The notes under the pieces are model-generated. The model made no database searches and was not told the origin of the DNA. It saw only the letters and a program-made list of their open reading frames with translations. Below, one piece after another: positions 23,535 through 34,900 of a stretch of DNA of 64,000 nucleotides (its first letter is position 1; every line of letters begins with the position of its first letter). The DNA is taken from the NCBI GenBank assembly GCA_031835245.1, contig JAVKOQ010000204.1, forward strand, positions 29,717 to 93,716, written 5' to 3'. Position numbers and translations under genes: made by a program. The DNA is from Balamuthia mandrillaris (lineage: Eukaryota; Discosea; Longamoebia; Balamuthiidae).

Positions 23535-23588
23535 AGTTGCTCTGTTCTTCTGACTGTTGAGTAAGATAGTTTCCTTCTTCTTCACTTT

Positions 23589-23980
23589 TCAATCTTTCTT
23601 CTTATCGATGGCGCGTTTGGTGGCTACTGTCGTTTTGTTGCTGGTAGCCTCCTGCTTTTTCTTCTTTTCCTTTTCATCCCGTTTGTTTTGGTGAATGATG
23701 AAGAGCCACACCTCCACGATCATGATGATGGTGGCTAGAGCGACACCACCAATGACACCGGCAACGACGCTGCCAAAGCCATGTCGGCAAGTGAAGAAAC
23801 CGGCCACGAACATGGTGGCCATGCTCACCACGATGTTTACCGCGATAGAGAGTTGGCTTCTCAGCTCCTTCTTCTCCTCTCTGGAGGGCATTATTGCCAA
23901 GTGGGTGTGTTCATCTCCTTCAAAGCTGGCCACGTTTGACACCATTCTGATTTTGCAGTTGTTTTAAGGGAAGAAAACGT

Positions 23981-24027
<47 letters not shown>

Positions 24028-24576
24028 GAGGGAGATCGAGAGAGAACAACTTACTTTTTGTATCGCTGGTTTTCCAACTTGTTGCGTACTTTTTGCAAAG
24101 CTTCTTCTTGTTCTTTTGTCTTTTGGAGTATGAGGGAGAAGAAAAAGAAGAACAAGAACAAGAACAAGAAGAAGCAGAAGAAGACGACGATGAAGAACAA
24201 CATGAAGAACAAGAAGAAGAACAAGAAGAAAAACAAGAGGGAGCATTACCCTTTGGGGAGGAGGAGGGGGCTGTGGCAAAATCACGTTACTGCCTCGAAT
24301 GAGCTCATGGACGAACGCTTTGTCGAACGTTTTACCGCTCTTCTCTTCCGTTTCGTGCTTGCTTCGCTCTCTGCACCGAAGGAGCGTTCGGGATAGCTGC
24401 TGCAGCTCCTGAAGAGGAACGCCTTCCTTCGATTTGGGAGAAGCGTGCTTCTCGAACCGTCGACGCGAGCGTGGCGACAGGTCAGGCGCACAACGAAAGG
24501 CAAAAGCAAAGGCCTCCCGCATCACATCGGTTGCTTCGAACCTCACCTCATCTTCCTCTGTCGCTACTTCGTTCAT
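23589..24576 (-). CDS. vma12: Vma12/TMEM199-like V-ATPase assembly factor
   Basis: Exons 24576-24250, 24119-24055 and 23946-23589 join in frame (RYKK|MVSNV). The N-terminal part is cytosolic and charged. The middle KVRNKLENQRYKKMVSNV followed by REEKKELRSQLSIAVNIVVS is the conserved Vma12 block. Two membrane segments follow (IVVSMATMFVAGFFTCRHGF and VAGVIGGVALATIIMIVEVW) and a Lys-rich tail ends the protein. The family resides in the ER and helps fold and assemble the V0 sector of the vacuolar proton pump with Vma21 and Vma22. Length (about 248 residues) fits. The lysine-rich end could act in ER retrieval. TGTCGACA at 24639-24646 stands 63 bp upstream of the start. Confidence 0.75.
23984..24024 (+). 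repeat. (GA)n microsatellite in vma12 intron
   Basis: About 20 GA units; CT on the sense strand, in the intron between the second and third coding exons. Confidence 0.9.
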
Positions 24577-24638
24577 CTTTTTTTTTAATTCTTCCCAAAA
24601 ATCAAAATGGCACTGGTGCGAGTCGAACTGCTGTCAAT

Positions 24639-24646
24639 GTCGACAC
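24639..24646 (-). promoter_or_regulatory. TGTCGACA palindrome upstream of vma12
   Basis: An 8-base perfect palindrome 63 bp from the vma12 start codon; one of the recurring GTCGAC cores of this window. Confidence 0.35.
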
Positions 24647-24659
24647 AAATATTCTTTTT

Positions 24660-24800
24660 TTTTTCTTTTTCTTTTTCTTTCTTCTTTTCTTTTTCTATTT
24701 CTTTCTTCTATTTCTTTCTTCTTTTTCTTTCTTCTTTCTATTTATTGTACATTCTTGCATTGTTTGTTTTATTGTTTTCTTTTTTTCTTTTGGAATGCAC
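24660..24800 (+). repeat. TTTTTC/TTTCTT low-complexity tract
   Basis: Long pyrimidine-rich stretch upstream of vma12 and downstream of the next minus-strand gene. No coding signal. Confidence 0.7.
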
Positions 24801-24875
24801 TCCATTCTTATCACTAATTCTTTTGATGTGACTCTACTGTAAAGCAAACCATGCGTTTAAACTTCCCTCTTCATA

Positions 24876-26313
24876 TTAGGACATATCCTTGTCTTCTTCG
24901 TCTTGTCCAAAGGCAACAGCCTTCTGCTGGCTGATGCTCTTCCTCTTTTGCCTCCAAACGATGAGGGTGATGCAGGCAGCAGCCACCAATACCACCACCA
25001 CCACCCCAATGGGGACGGTGATGTAGAGGATTTTGTTGTTGAAGGAGTCGTCGTCGCTCTCATTCTTCTCGTCCTCAAAGTCGTTTCCGTTCGAAAGAGG
25101 GCCTGTGGTTATCCTCACCGAAGGCTCTTCGTTGCCATCACCATTTCCATCCTCCGTATCATCTGAGTAATAAACGCCATCGTAACCTCCATCGCCTCCA
25201 TCTCCTCCATCTCCGCCTGGCGTTACATCGATGAGTTTGGACAAGTCTGGGTCATAGCTATAATGGTAATAAATAAAAGGTTGTTAGCGTACTTTTTACT
25301 AAAGAGAGAGAGAGACCTAAAGTAATTAATGAAACGCGGGAACACGAAGAGCAACCTGTACTCGTTGCGGGCGTACCAGACGGTCTCGTAGGTGATAAAC
25401 TTGACTTGCGCCACCTCGCCATCCATGATGAAGTTTTTGGTGAAGCGCAGCACCCAGGTCTCGTTGCCCTGTTGGAACTCGATGCGCTTGAGGCAGGGAG
25501 GGTCCGTGTCCAAGGCAGGGTTGAGGTCCTCGGTGTAGAAGGCGACGGTGGCGCCGGTGGTGAACCGAAGGCGAAAGGCCACGGTGAGGGTGCCTCTTGT
25601 TGGGTCCACAAAGTCGCCCCTTTTGTTTATATAACCAAAAGCAACACGTAAACAGGAGGGACTCAGAGAAAGAGGAAAGCAACAAACCAATTCGAAACAC
25701 CAAAGTCCAGCTTCAAAGAGCCTGCCTCCAACAGGTACTCCTCCCCCGCAAAGCTTACATTCTGTCTGTACCTATTGATGCCATGCCTGGCCTCAAACTT
25801 GACCGGCAGGGTCGACAAGGACAAGACGCTCCAGTCCAGCTCCGCCAGGTCCTCCGACGTGGTCAACAGCTCTTTAACGGTGGACCAAAAATCGATCGTC
25901 ATCGGCAGCACTTTGAGTATGGTCATCAACGGCTTGAGCAAAGCGGCCGCCAGGCACTCCAACCAGTTGTTGCAGTTCAGGCCGGACTCGTAGACGTTTT
26001 CGAGGGCGAAACGGACGCCAAAGCCGGCGTCCTCTCCTCGGTCGTTGAAACGGACGTCCCATTGGAGGCTTCCTTTGGGGAAAGTGGCAGAGAACCAGTC
26101 CGTGTGGAGTTGGGTGTTTTGGGAGGAGTCCCGAAAGGCCTCGAAGCGGGTGCTGCTGTACTCCCGCCCCCAGTTTCGACGTTGGTAGAAGGTGGAGGAG
26201 GAGGATGAAGGAGAAGGTTCCTCAGAAGAAGAAGCAAGCGAAGCAGACGGTACCACAAGAAAACAACTGCATAATACAAGGAAAAGGAACAACGAGCCCG
26301 TTGCTCCCTTCAT
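24876..26313 (-). CDS. Putative type I membrane protein of unknown function
   Basis: Exons 26313-25688, 25619-25317 and 25257-24876 join in phase. MKGATGSLFLFLVLCSCFLV is a good signal peptide. The ectodomain of about 330 residues is beta-rich in appearance (SLQWDVRFNDRGEDAGFGVR, GTLTVAFRLRFTTGATVAFY, NETWVLRFTKNFIMDGEVAQ) and includes N-glycosylation sites. A Gly/Asp-rich spacer (GGDGGDGGDGGYDG) and acidic stretch lead to one membrane segment ILYITVPIGVVVVVLVAAAC, a basic stop-transfer sequence WRQKRK and a short acidic tail. This is the layout of a surface or lysosomal membrane glycoprotein. I do not recognise the family. Confidence 0.65.
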
Positions 26314-26548
26314 CCTTCCTTCTAAATGGTCGCGAAGAAGAAGAGCCTTATCGTTGCATTACCGATATTTAGCCGGCTTTCAGTTCGGGAAAAGGAGGAT
26401 TGGTAGTTGCCACGCCACCGTACATTAATATTATAGATATTTCTAATTATGAAGAAACCTCTATTAATTCAACTTTTATACTGTATTTTTTTTTTTTTTC
26501 GCAGAGATACAAAGTTGGTTGGTGGTTGTGACTCGCCCTCGCAGGTCA

Positions 26549-26999
26549 CTTGATACCAACAACAACGTTGGCACTCCTCCCCTTCGATGGTTGTGTTTTT
26601 GGCTGGTCGCGCTGGCAGAATACGAAATGAATAAAGGTCGCTTCATTGCTGCTTTTTGGTTGAAGCACAAAACTTAGAAAGAGGAGAAAGAGAGAGAGAG
26701 GAGAAGAGAGTACCTCTCCATTGTTGGATCGATTAGTTTCGTTCGGTCCGGTAGTAAAAGAAGATGATGATGACGATGAAGTTGAAGACGACGAGGTGTC
26801 AGTATGGATGAGCAATCCTGGTGAAGAGAGAGACAGGGTAGACTCTTGATTCTGCATGAGCTGTGTCAATGGATTCCATCCAAACGTGCTCTGTTTTTCG
26901 AGTTTATTGTTTGTTTGTGTGTTTTTTTTATTTATTTATTTTTGTTTTGAGTTTGGGGTGCAATAGTGTTAAACATTAATGCATTTGCAGCAAAAATGC

Positions 27000-27041
<42 letters not shown>

Positions 27042-30000
27042 GGGAGAGAAAGTGAGAAAGAGAGGCCGGGCGCGTACAGGTCTGGTAAAGCAAAAGGAAA
27101 GGCTGCGTTGTTTCTTGAAGCTTCGCTTGTTTTCCTTTATGTGTTGTACTTTCATGCTGATGAAGCGAGTATCTTCCATAGTCACATATTCTGGAGGATC
27201 GCAGTACTCCTATACAACGAAGTAAGATAGGAAAAGAAAAAACGTTAAGTATTTGGTTATTATAATGGAAGTTTAGAAGAAGAGAAGAGAGGAAAGAACA
27301 GAACTTTGTTGTACTCAAAGAACTTCTTATAGCCGCCAACCAACAAAAACATGTTCGGATAAAAGAGGTGTGGGTATCGGTTGATGTTTGCTTCTCGGTC
27401 AAGACTTCGCAGATAACGGTATCTATTTGGGTTGAACAGGAAAAACTTTTTGTGAGTATTCCATTTATTTTATTTTTCTTTCTTTTTTTTTGTTCTTTTT
27501 GTGTTGGGAGGAAAGTACCCTTGAGGTCCTCTAACAGACGAGAACTCGCAGTGAAACACAATAGCGATGAATTCTCCTTGTTTGGTGCATCCTCCCATAA
27601 ACATTGATTCGATTTGTTCTGGCGTGTGTAAGTTCACTGCTCCCTGTTAAGCCAACCAAAAACAAACCAATCATGTTACAACAACAAATTGGTTAAACTG
27701 AAAAAAATTATCTTGAAATACCTTGATATGCCCTCCCTCATATTCGTAAGGATAACGGCAGTCCACAACGTAAACCTCTCTGAATAGGTGTTTCAAGTCT
27801 CCATCCAGCAATCGGTGTAACTGAAATAGGAATAAGACAAAAGAAAACAGACAAAAGAAGAAAGGAAAAAGAACAAGAAGAAGAAGAAGAAGAAGAACAA
27901 GAAGAAGAACAAGAAGAAGAAGAAGAAGAAGAAGAACAAGAAGAAGGACAAGAACAAGAACAAGAAGAACAAGAACAAGAAGAAGAAGAACAAAACGAAG
28001 AAGAAGAAGCAGCAGCAGCAGTAGAACAAGGATAAGAACAAGAAGAACAAGAACAAGAAAAATGCCACTAACTGTTGCTGGTTCAATAGAATTGTACTGA
28101 CTATGAGGGATGACCGGAAGTTCACCGTTAAAATGATTTGTTCTGAGGTCCTCCTTTTGGTATACATAAAATCAAGTAAGAATAGAGCCAAAAATAGAAA
28201 GAAGAAAGAGACGCACAAACCTCGGGAAGGCTGCTGAGAGAAAGGGTGAGAGGATTTCTTTGTTTTCTCTTTCGGGGAGCGGCATGTGTGCCGGTGGTGC
28301 ACTGCACGTATCTCGATTGTATGTTCATTTCAGAGACAGTTCTGCGTAGGCCCATTCCTCTAACACGGGGCTAAGTAATGCAATGTTTTAGGATATGAGT
28401 ATGGGAGGACACAACATTAACAAAACAATGATAGCGCTGCGATTACCTTCATCTGCTCCTTTTTCTGCCGCACACTAACAGTACCGCTCATGAAAAAGGA
28501 CTCAGGAGGAGAAGATGCAAAGGGATCATCGTCAAGATTAAAGCCGCATGCGGACGAGGCACATTTCTCGCTCATGGCACGTCCACATCTTGTATCGCTG
28601 TGCTCGTTGCCGTCACGCAAAAATTCGCTAAAGTCTCTGTTGTACTCCGCGTGAATCCCCTCGTAGATATTGGTCATCGAATGGCCTCTGCGCAAAGAGG
28701 ATGATGGCACTGGTACAGCGGCTGAGGTTATGGACGAACTTGCTTCTGCTCCCAACTCACTGGTGGTATTTGTGTTAGCAGAGAGAGCAGGAGAGGCAGA
28801 TCTCGGTCGACGTTGTAAGGGTACGTTAGAACAGCTGTTAGATAGTTGCCTGAAAATATTGGAGGCTGCGTTGTTGCTTTGGTCCGTGTCGGTGGAGGAT
28901 GTTGACGATGCAGAAGATGAAACGGAGGATGAAGATGAAGAGGAAGAGGAAGACAATGACGGAGATGAGGAGGGAGGAGCAGCTGGAATTGGATCCATGA
29001 GAAAACATTTCTTAAGCGAGGAATCCTTCTTCCTGCCTTTGCGTCTGCGAGGAGAGATGTGCAACAGATCCTGGGAGTTGCTTCTGCGGAGAGAATACCT
29101 GGGACTCAGATTGAGGTTCGAGGTGAGGGCAGACCCCTCTGGAATTAGCGGCAAGGTTGTTGTCCCTATTCTTCCAAACGATGACGAGGCCGACGAGGTA
29201 GGGGATTGTCGTCCGGAGACTTTGGCTTGCACCTGCAGTCGCTCAGCTCTGAGTCTTGCCAGCTGGTTGTCTGTCCCTTTTGTTCTCACTGGCACGTCGT
29301 TGCTGGATTGAGTGAACAGGCAATTGGTGGACGCATTCGACGATGAGGAGAACGAAGCGGCAAAATCAGAGGGCTCGGCAAACTCGAATCCGCTGCCATG
29401 CATGCCGCCGCTTTCGGCAGCGCTCACCGAGCAAGAACGACGACGGAGTGGGTTGTTGGCCATGAGCTCCTGCTTCTTGGCTTGCACGCGGGCTTGTAGT
29501 TCTTGTGCACATGTGCTCCTACCGCCACGTTGGCTTAATGCGGGGGAGTTCGTCGCGGAGAGGCATGTATTCCTCCTGGCAGCACTACCTTCAACCAGAT
29601 TTTGGAGTTGTTTGCTTCTCAATCTTGCGCTCTTGTTTCGTTTCTGCTTAAGATCTCCTTCACGTTGTAAGTAGAAAGATAACAGAAAACGGTTTGTGAG
29701 TACGAAAGTTGCAGAGGGTAAAGAACTTCAAGACAAAATAAAAACCTGGTAGTTGGGGAGATGAAAGAGCGCCCAATACAGAGTAAGCGGTGGTGGCACT
29801 AGCGTTGCACACATTTTCTTTCTCATCCTCTGATGAAGAAGGAAGGTCCCCTTCGCTCTTGCTCTTTTGCGCGATAGGAAATAGGTGGTTATCTGTAGTG
29901 CTGAGCTCCTCCATACTTTGGCGATTGTTACTGTTGAGAGCCCAACGCTTGTGGACATCATCGGTCGTCGACGTTGCTTCTCCTTTGTGGCGAACAGCGG

Positions 30001-30850
30001 CTATAGGAATGGGTGGAATGTTGTGGTCTTTTCTCTCTGCAAGGGGTTCCCGCTTCTGGTTCTTCCCAACATGGCTATTGGTTATGGTTTTGTTTGGTGG
30101 GGATTTCACCATAATCTCAGGAATAGAACTCAGTGCGCTGAGTCGCAACCTGCCGCCTTCGTTCTCTGCGTCGCTGCCGTCCAAGTCGGAGGCGTCTTCG
30201 TCCTGCTCGTCGTTGTCCTCTTCGTCGTCGTCGTAGTCATCGTCATCTTCCAAAAACATTGGGTGCTGTCGAGGGCTGAGGGGTTGGGGCGATGCCAGTA
30301 CACTGTTCTCTATGAAGCAGCGTGGAAGTCCACCCGAGAGTGAGGATGACAACGACGAAGAAGGGGAAGTGACCATCGAGGAAGACGACGAGGAGGATGA
30401 CAAACCAGATAGTGAAAGGCCAGAACGGTGGGTGGAAGAGGAGGAAGAGCTGGCAGGGTTGTTGGAAGGGGCAGGTGAAGTGCAAGGGCTGGACAAGGTA
30501 TACTTGCTGAGATGCTCCGTCATTTGAGAGAGAGGAGAGAGAGCTCGGTCCTGCAGGGGTTGTGGCGACAACCGGCGCGGCAACACTGTCGGCCCTGGAT
30601 GGGGCACATGCAATGCTGAAGGGGAGGCGGAAGCAGCTGACCCTTCCCACTCCATGCTGAAAGAGGCCGTGCTAGAAGAAGAGGAATGAAGAGAGGAGCC
30701 ACGATGGCAGGACGCAGAGGAAGCGGAGGGGACAGAGCAAGCAGAAGAGCAATGCTCCTCCTCCTCCGCTAAGCCCTCAGGTTGTAGTTGTTGGGATCCA
30801 AAGTGTTCGGTCATTGGTGGAGATGTGCTGAATAAGCGCGTCTCGGCCAT
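26549..30850 (-). CDS. cdc25: Cdc25-type dual-specificity phosphatase
   Basis: Exons 30850-29746, 29657-28447, 28370-28221, 28153-28073, 27820-27722, 27643-27519, 27422-27305, 27206-about 27060, then less certain small exons to about 26549 (STFGWNPLTQLMQNQES). The catalytic rhodanese fold is clear: VYVVDCRYPYEYEGGHIKGA, then the active loop FHCEFSSVRGPQG with Cys and Arg, then YRYLRSLDREANINRYPHLF and VGGYKKFF. It removes inhibitory phosphates from cyclin-dependent kinase to start mitosis. The first 770 residues are disordered, rich in Ser/Pro and acidic runs (DEEDNDEQDEDASD), with many SP/TP sites as expected for CDK and checkpoint control. RRTVSEMNIQS just before the catalytic domain resembles a 14-3-3 or kinase docking stretch. 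The C-terminal exon boundaries are tentative. Confidence 0.85.
27000..27032 (+). repeat. (GA)n microsatellite in cdc25 intron
   Basis: GA on the plus strand, CT on the sense strand, followed by further GAGAG runs to 27062. Confidence 0.85.
27864..28062 (+). repeat. GAA/GAAC triplet-rich tract in cdc25 intron
   Basis: AAGAAGAAGAAC units fill most of the 28072-27821 intron; TTC/TTG on the sense strand, so a long polypyrimidine tract. Confidence 0.9.
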
Positions 30851-31957
30851 ACGCTCTAAACATTTTAAAAATACACTTAGCAAAAAAAAGAATGGATGGG
30901 GGATGCAAGGGAGAGGAAGAACCTTTTCGATCAACTTGATGGCTTTTCTGATAAACAAACACAAAAAAAAAAAATTACACGCAGTGTGCGCCCACTTTCG
31001 GATTTTGCGTACAAAAAAAAAAATGAAAGGTCCCTGAGGTAAGTACGAGTGTTGAGTCAGATTGGATTAATTTTAACTCGGTCAAACAACAGACGAAAAG
31101 GAAGAGGGGAGGAGTTGTTTTTTTTTAACCTTTGTGTGCTCTACACGCTTTTTTTCTTCTTCTGCTCCAAGAAACCAATGCCACCCCGAGCCCCAGGTGC
31201 GTGTCCTTTCTCTCTCTCACGAGCGTTTGGGAAATGAGAAGTAGCGGCAAAAAAAAAAAGTATATATGTTGCGGTTGCTGTTATTTTTGGCTATTGTGCT
31301 ACGCCAACTTTCCCATAAAACCACTTTTTTTGAGTCGGTCGCCGCCCCTTTCCCTCTCGTCAGCTCTCTTCTCTCTCTTCACCACCACAACATATGCTGA
31401 AGAGAGAAGATTTAAAAAAAAAAAAGAACAAAAAACGAGAGAAGACCCCTCCCTGCGAGCTCTCTCTCTTCTACACACAACGGGGTGGCTCTGTCTTTGT
31501 TTTTTTTTTTTCCCGCCGACCGAATATATACCTTTTTTTTTTGGATATCAGCCAAGTGGGTGATTTATTTTGCTTTATTTTTTTTGCTTTTTCCTTCGTC
31601 GAGGCAACAAAAATTTTGGCGGGAAAACCTCTGACCAACCAGAAATCAAAAACGAAAGAAAGCAGCCAATCTGATTTCAAAGAAGCCGAACCTTTATTTT
31701 TCCGTATTCAGATGATCAGCAATAATAAAAGGGCGGGGCATAGCAGCTTTTCTACGGTGGCGCTGTCGACTAGTGGTGGGAGGTTGGGACGATCTAGCCA
31801 ACGCTGATGTTTTCTTTTGGAGAAGATCGCGCAAAAATAATATTATAGTGATAAAAAAAGGACTGGAGAAATAACGTAGAATGAGAAATGCGCAATGTTG
31901 ACCGAATGGTTTTTATTGCGGTGCGCAAACCACTCCCCGCTTCTGTATGGTACTCTT
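30851..31957. other. Intergenic region between cdc25 and washc5
   Basis: Contains the cdc25 upstream region. A stretch at 30920-30960 could hold an upstream exon or leader on the minus strand (RKAIKLIEK), unproven. From 31080 to 31600 it is T- and A-rich with homopolymers. No family-level coding signal was seen on either strand. The tail end should hold the washc5 3' UTR. Confidence 0.4.
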
Positions 31958-34900
31958 TCAGTGCTTGAACTCGTCGAAAATGTAGGCGGGCAAATAGCCT
32001 TCTACCGACTTGCGGGAGCGATTGCTGTGCAAGCAAAAGGCTTCCAGGAACAAGAGAACGTTGAGAACTTCGGGTGGATAGTCCTGCATTTTCATCTTCT
32101 CATCACTTTTGTATTGTTGACGTCGTGAGAGGAAAGAATCAAGAATGAAAGAACGAGAAAGGAGGGAGAAGGGACGTACGCGCCAAGGGTCACGTTGATG
32201 AAGGAACGAACGTACTGGCCTAAGTAAGCCAAAAACTTTTCAGTGTAAAGGGAGTTGAATTGCCTGAGCATTGTAATCACGCCAACCACATATGCAGTGC
32301 CATCCACTGCGGTCTTGTCTTTCTTTTGGCATCTCATGATTTCTGAATGAATGAATGTTGTTAGAAGAATGAAAAAGGAAGAAGCAAAAAGGAAGAAGGA
32401 AGAAGCAAGAAGGAAGAAGGAAGAAGCCAGGAGACGGACGAAAGAATCACATACTAAGGTGAGTGTCGTAGGAAAACTTGGGCATAGTGACCATTACAAA
32501 GAGAAACAACAGGAGTGGAAGAAACTCGAGTGGCGGCGTCGTTATGTAGATCTTCAGGAATGGTTCATGGATGCCAGTGGCTTCCAGATACTTCGTCAGC
32601 TCAAATAACAAAGAATTATCTTCGGTTGGGTAAGGGTGGCTTTCGGGACTGATTTATACAGAGATTGTTATAAAACAATAAACAAAAAAATGCGGAAAAA
32701 TAGGACTCTGCCACGCAAGAGCACTGAATTGATTGACAGTCAGGAGAGGGAACAGGTCCTACGTCGATGGGTGGATCTGGCCATGAAGGAACGTCTTAGA
32801 CTGGGGACCCTAAACGGTAATCGTTCGTGGAAGCCCGCTTTGCAAGCTGTGCAAAAAGAGGCAAAGATCCCCGAGGGTTTTGTCAAAGGGGACAAGCTAA
32901 ATCAGTTTCTGGAGGAAGCGTTCAAGTTGGCGGTGGAAAAGTATGGGCACCTGAACACTACCACAGTCAAGATTCCTTCTCCCAGGGTGAACCAAAAGGA
33001 GGAGGACGACAGAGGGGCAGAGGATCAGTGTAACTCGGTAGCGGATTCGCCCCGCCGAGAGGAAGGGACCAGTGTTGTGCCCAAGGGGAAGATTGATTCG
33101 GACTCAGTCAGTGCAGACGGCGTTAAGGAGCGAACCAACAGTCAAGTGGCGCTGCTGTTTGATTGTATTAGCCGTGTTTCTCGCGAGTGTGGTAAGCTCT
33201 CCGAGGCAGGCGTACTCTCACTCGCAGTGATTGTACGATTCAGGGACCTGATTGAATCTCTCGACAAGGAGATCAATAATCTTATGGTGGGGGAAAAAGG
33301 AAGTGCAAATAGTACCAAAGGCGGCCCTACTCTGGGTTCCCAACGGTCTTACGTGGAGGTGGTCGGATCAGCTCCGTGGTGTGATATGATTACTGCGGAA
33401 AGGAATTTCCCTCCAACAGCAACTACAGCTAGCGCACCAAGCTTGGGATACTGGAAGGAAGAAATGGCAAAGGAACAAGGGATATGTTGGCAGGATAACT
33501 CCAACATATACAGGAGGACGTGGACCAAAGATACGGTAACCGACCCGAACTATTGGTCTACAGTAAAACCAAAGTATGGCTTTGCCAGTCCCTACTCCAA
33601 GGTAGGGGCTGTGGAGGGCAGATCGATTGTGGTGAGCGGTAAGGACCTTAAGAAGGAAAAGGTATGCGAGGGGATCTTCGAGCTGGGGCTCAAGCACGTC
33701 GGAGTGTGGAAAGTAGGAGAGAAGAATGGCATGCAGCATTGGGGAGTTACTTTGGAGATGGCCCAGGCTGCCGAAGACATTATTGCAGAAAGAGCCAGGC
33801 TGTATGCTTTTACCCGCTGGTGGGTGGGCAAAGCCCGAATTGAAGAAGCCAAGAATGAAGGCAAACTGCTGTGGAAGCCTAAAGAGCAAGGAAAAGGAGG
33901 AGAATGTTGGAACAGTGGCTTTGGACAGCTCATTGGAACTCTCAGGCATCGTGCTGGCTGAGGAGGAGTATCACGGTGCTGCCAACTGGTCTGACATTGT
34001 GGAGGAGGAAGGGGAGGAGACCCAATGACTTCAGTAGTGTTTGTCAACTCTAGGGGCTGGGGACAAGAGGAATTGGTCAGCTGTTGGGCTGACAGTAAGC
34101 AATTTGACATTATTGGAGTGTGCGAACATAGGAGGATGGTTGCCCCTCGCTTGGAGGGGTATCGGTGGATGGGTGGAGGGTCTGCTCCAGGGAGGAGTGG
34201 CTATGGAAGGGGTGGCGCAGGTTTCTTTGTTCGAGAGGGCTTCAAGGGGAACATCAGAGAAAGAAAAGAGTGGCGAACACCCAACTCCACTTGGGTGGAA
34301 CTGGCGGGACAGAGTTGCATCTTTATAATCGGTATAGTGTATCTCCCTCCAGGAGGTACCGTGGACGACTTCCAGGTCACCTTGGCTGCGATTGAGAAAA
34401 GAATCCTGGACGTGGTCAAGGAAGGAAGACCCTTGATTATTGGAGGAGATTGGAACACCATGGTTGGAAAGGGATGGAATGGTAGAGGTGAATCGACTTA
34501 CAACACGAGAGGAAAGGTGTTGGTGGAGTCTTTCAAAAGGCTGGCCCTCTCGTTGCCTCAGCTCGAAGAGGAAACGCCAGTATTTACATGGAGAGCTGGA
34601 AAACGAAAGAGCATTGTGGACTATGTGGTAGCATGGAGATGGACGGGCAAGGTAGTTGGTGACAGATGGCAAGCGTGGACTGATCATCGGCCACTGGTAG
34701 TCGAGTTGAAGGACTCAGCAGATAATTGCGGCGGGGTTTGGATGGAATGATGGAAGTGGAAGTCCTACTCGGAGGAAGATCGCAAGAGGAGGTGGAGGGA
34801 GTACAAACGCGGGTGCAAGCGTTTCTTCAAAGGAGAGGAATGGAAGGCCATGGTCAGGAAAACACAGGAGGGAGCAGCTACTTTTGAAGATCTTTGGAGC

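Noticed and set aside
27793-28302. Minus-strand frame rich in Phe/Leu
   Set aside because: Read-through of the TTC-rich cdc25 intron; its flanking exons are in other frames.
32343-32608. Plus-strand frame with [13 protein letters not shown] repeats
   Set aside because: Antisense to a real washc5 exon and a purine-rich intron; the minus-strand frame matches strumpellin.
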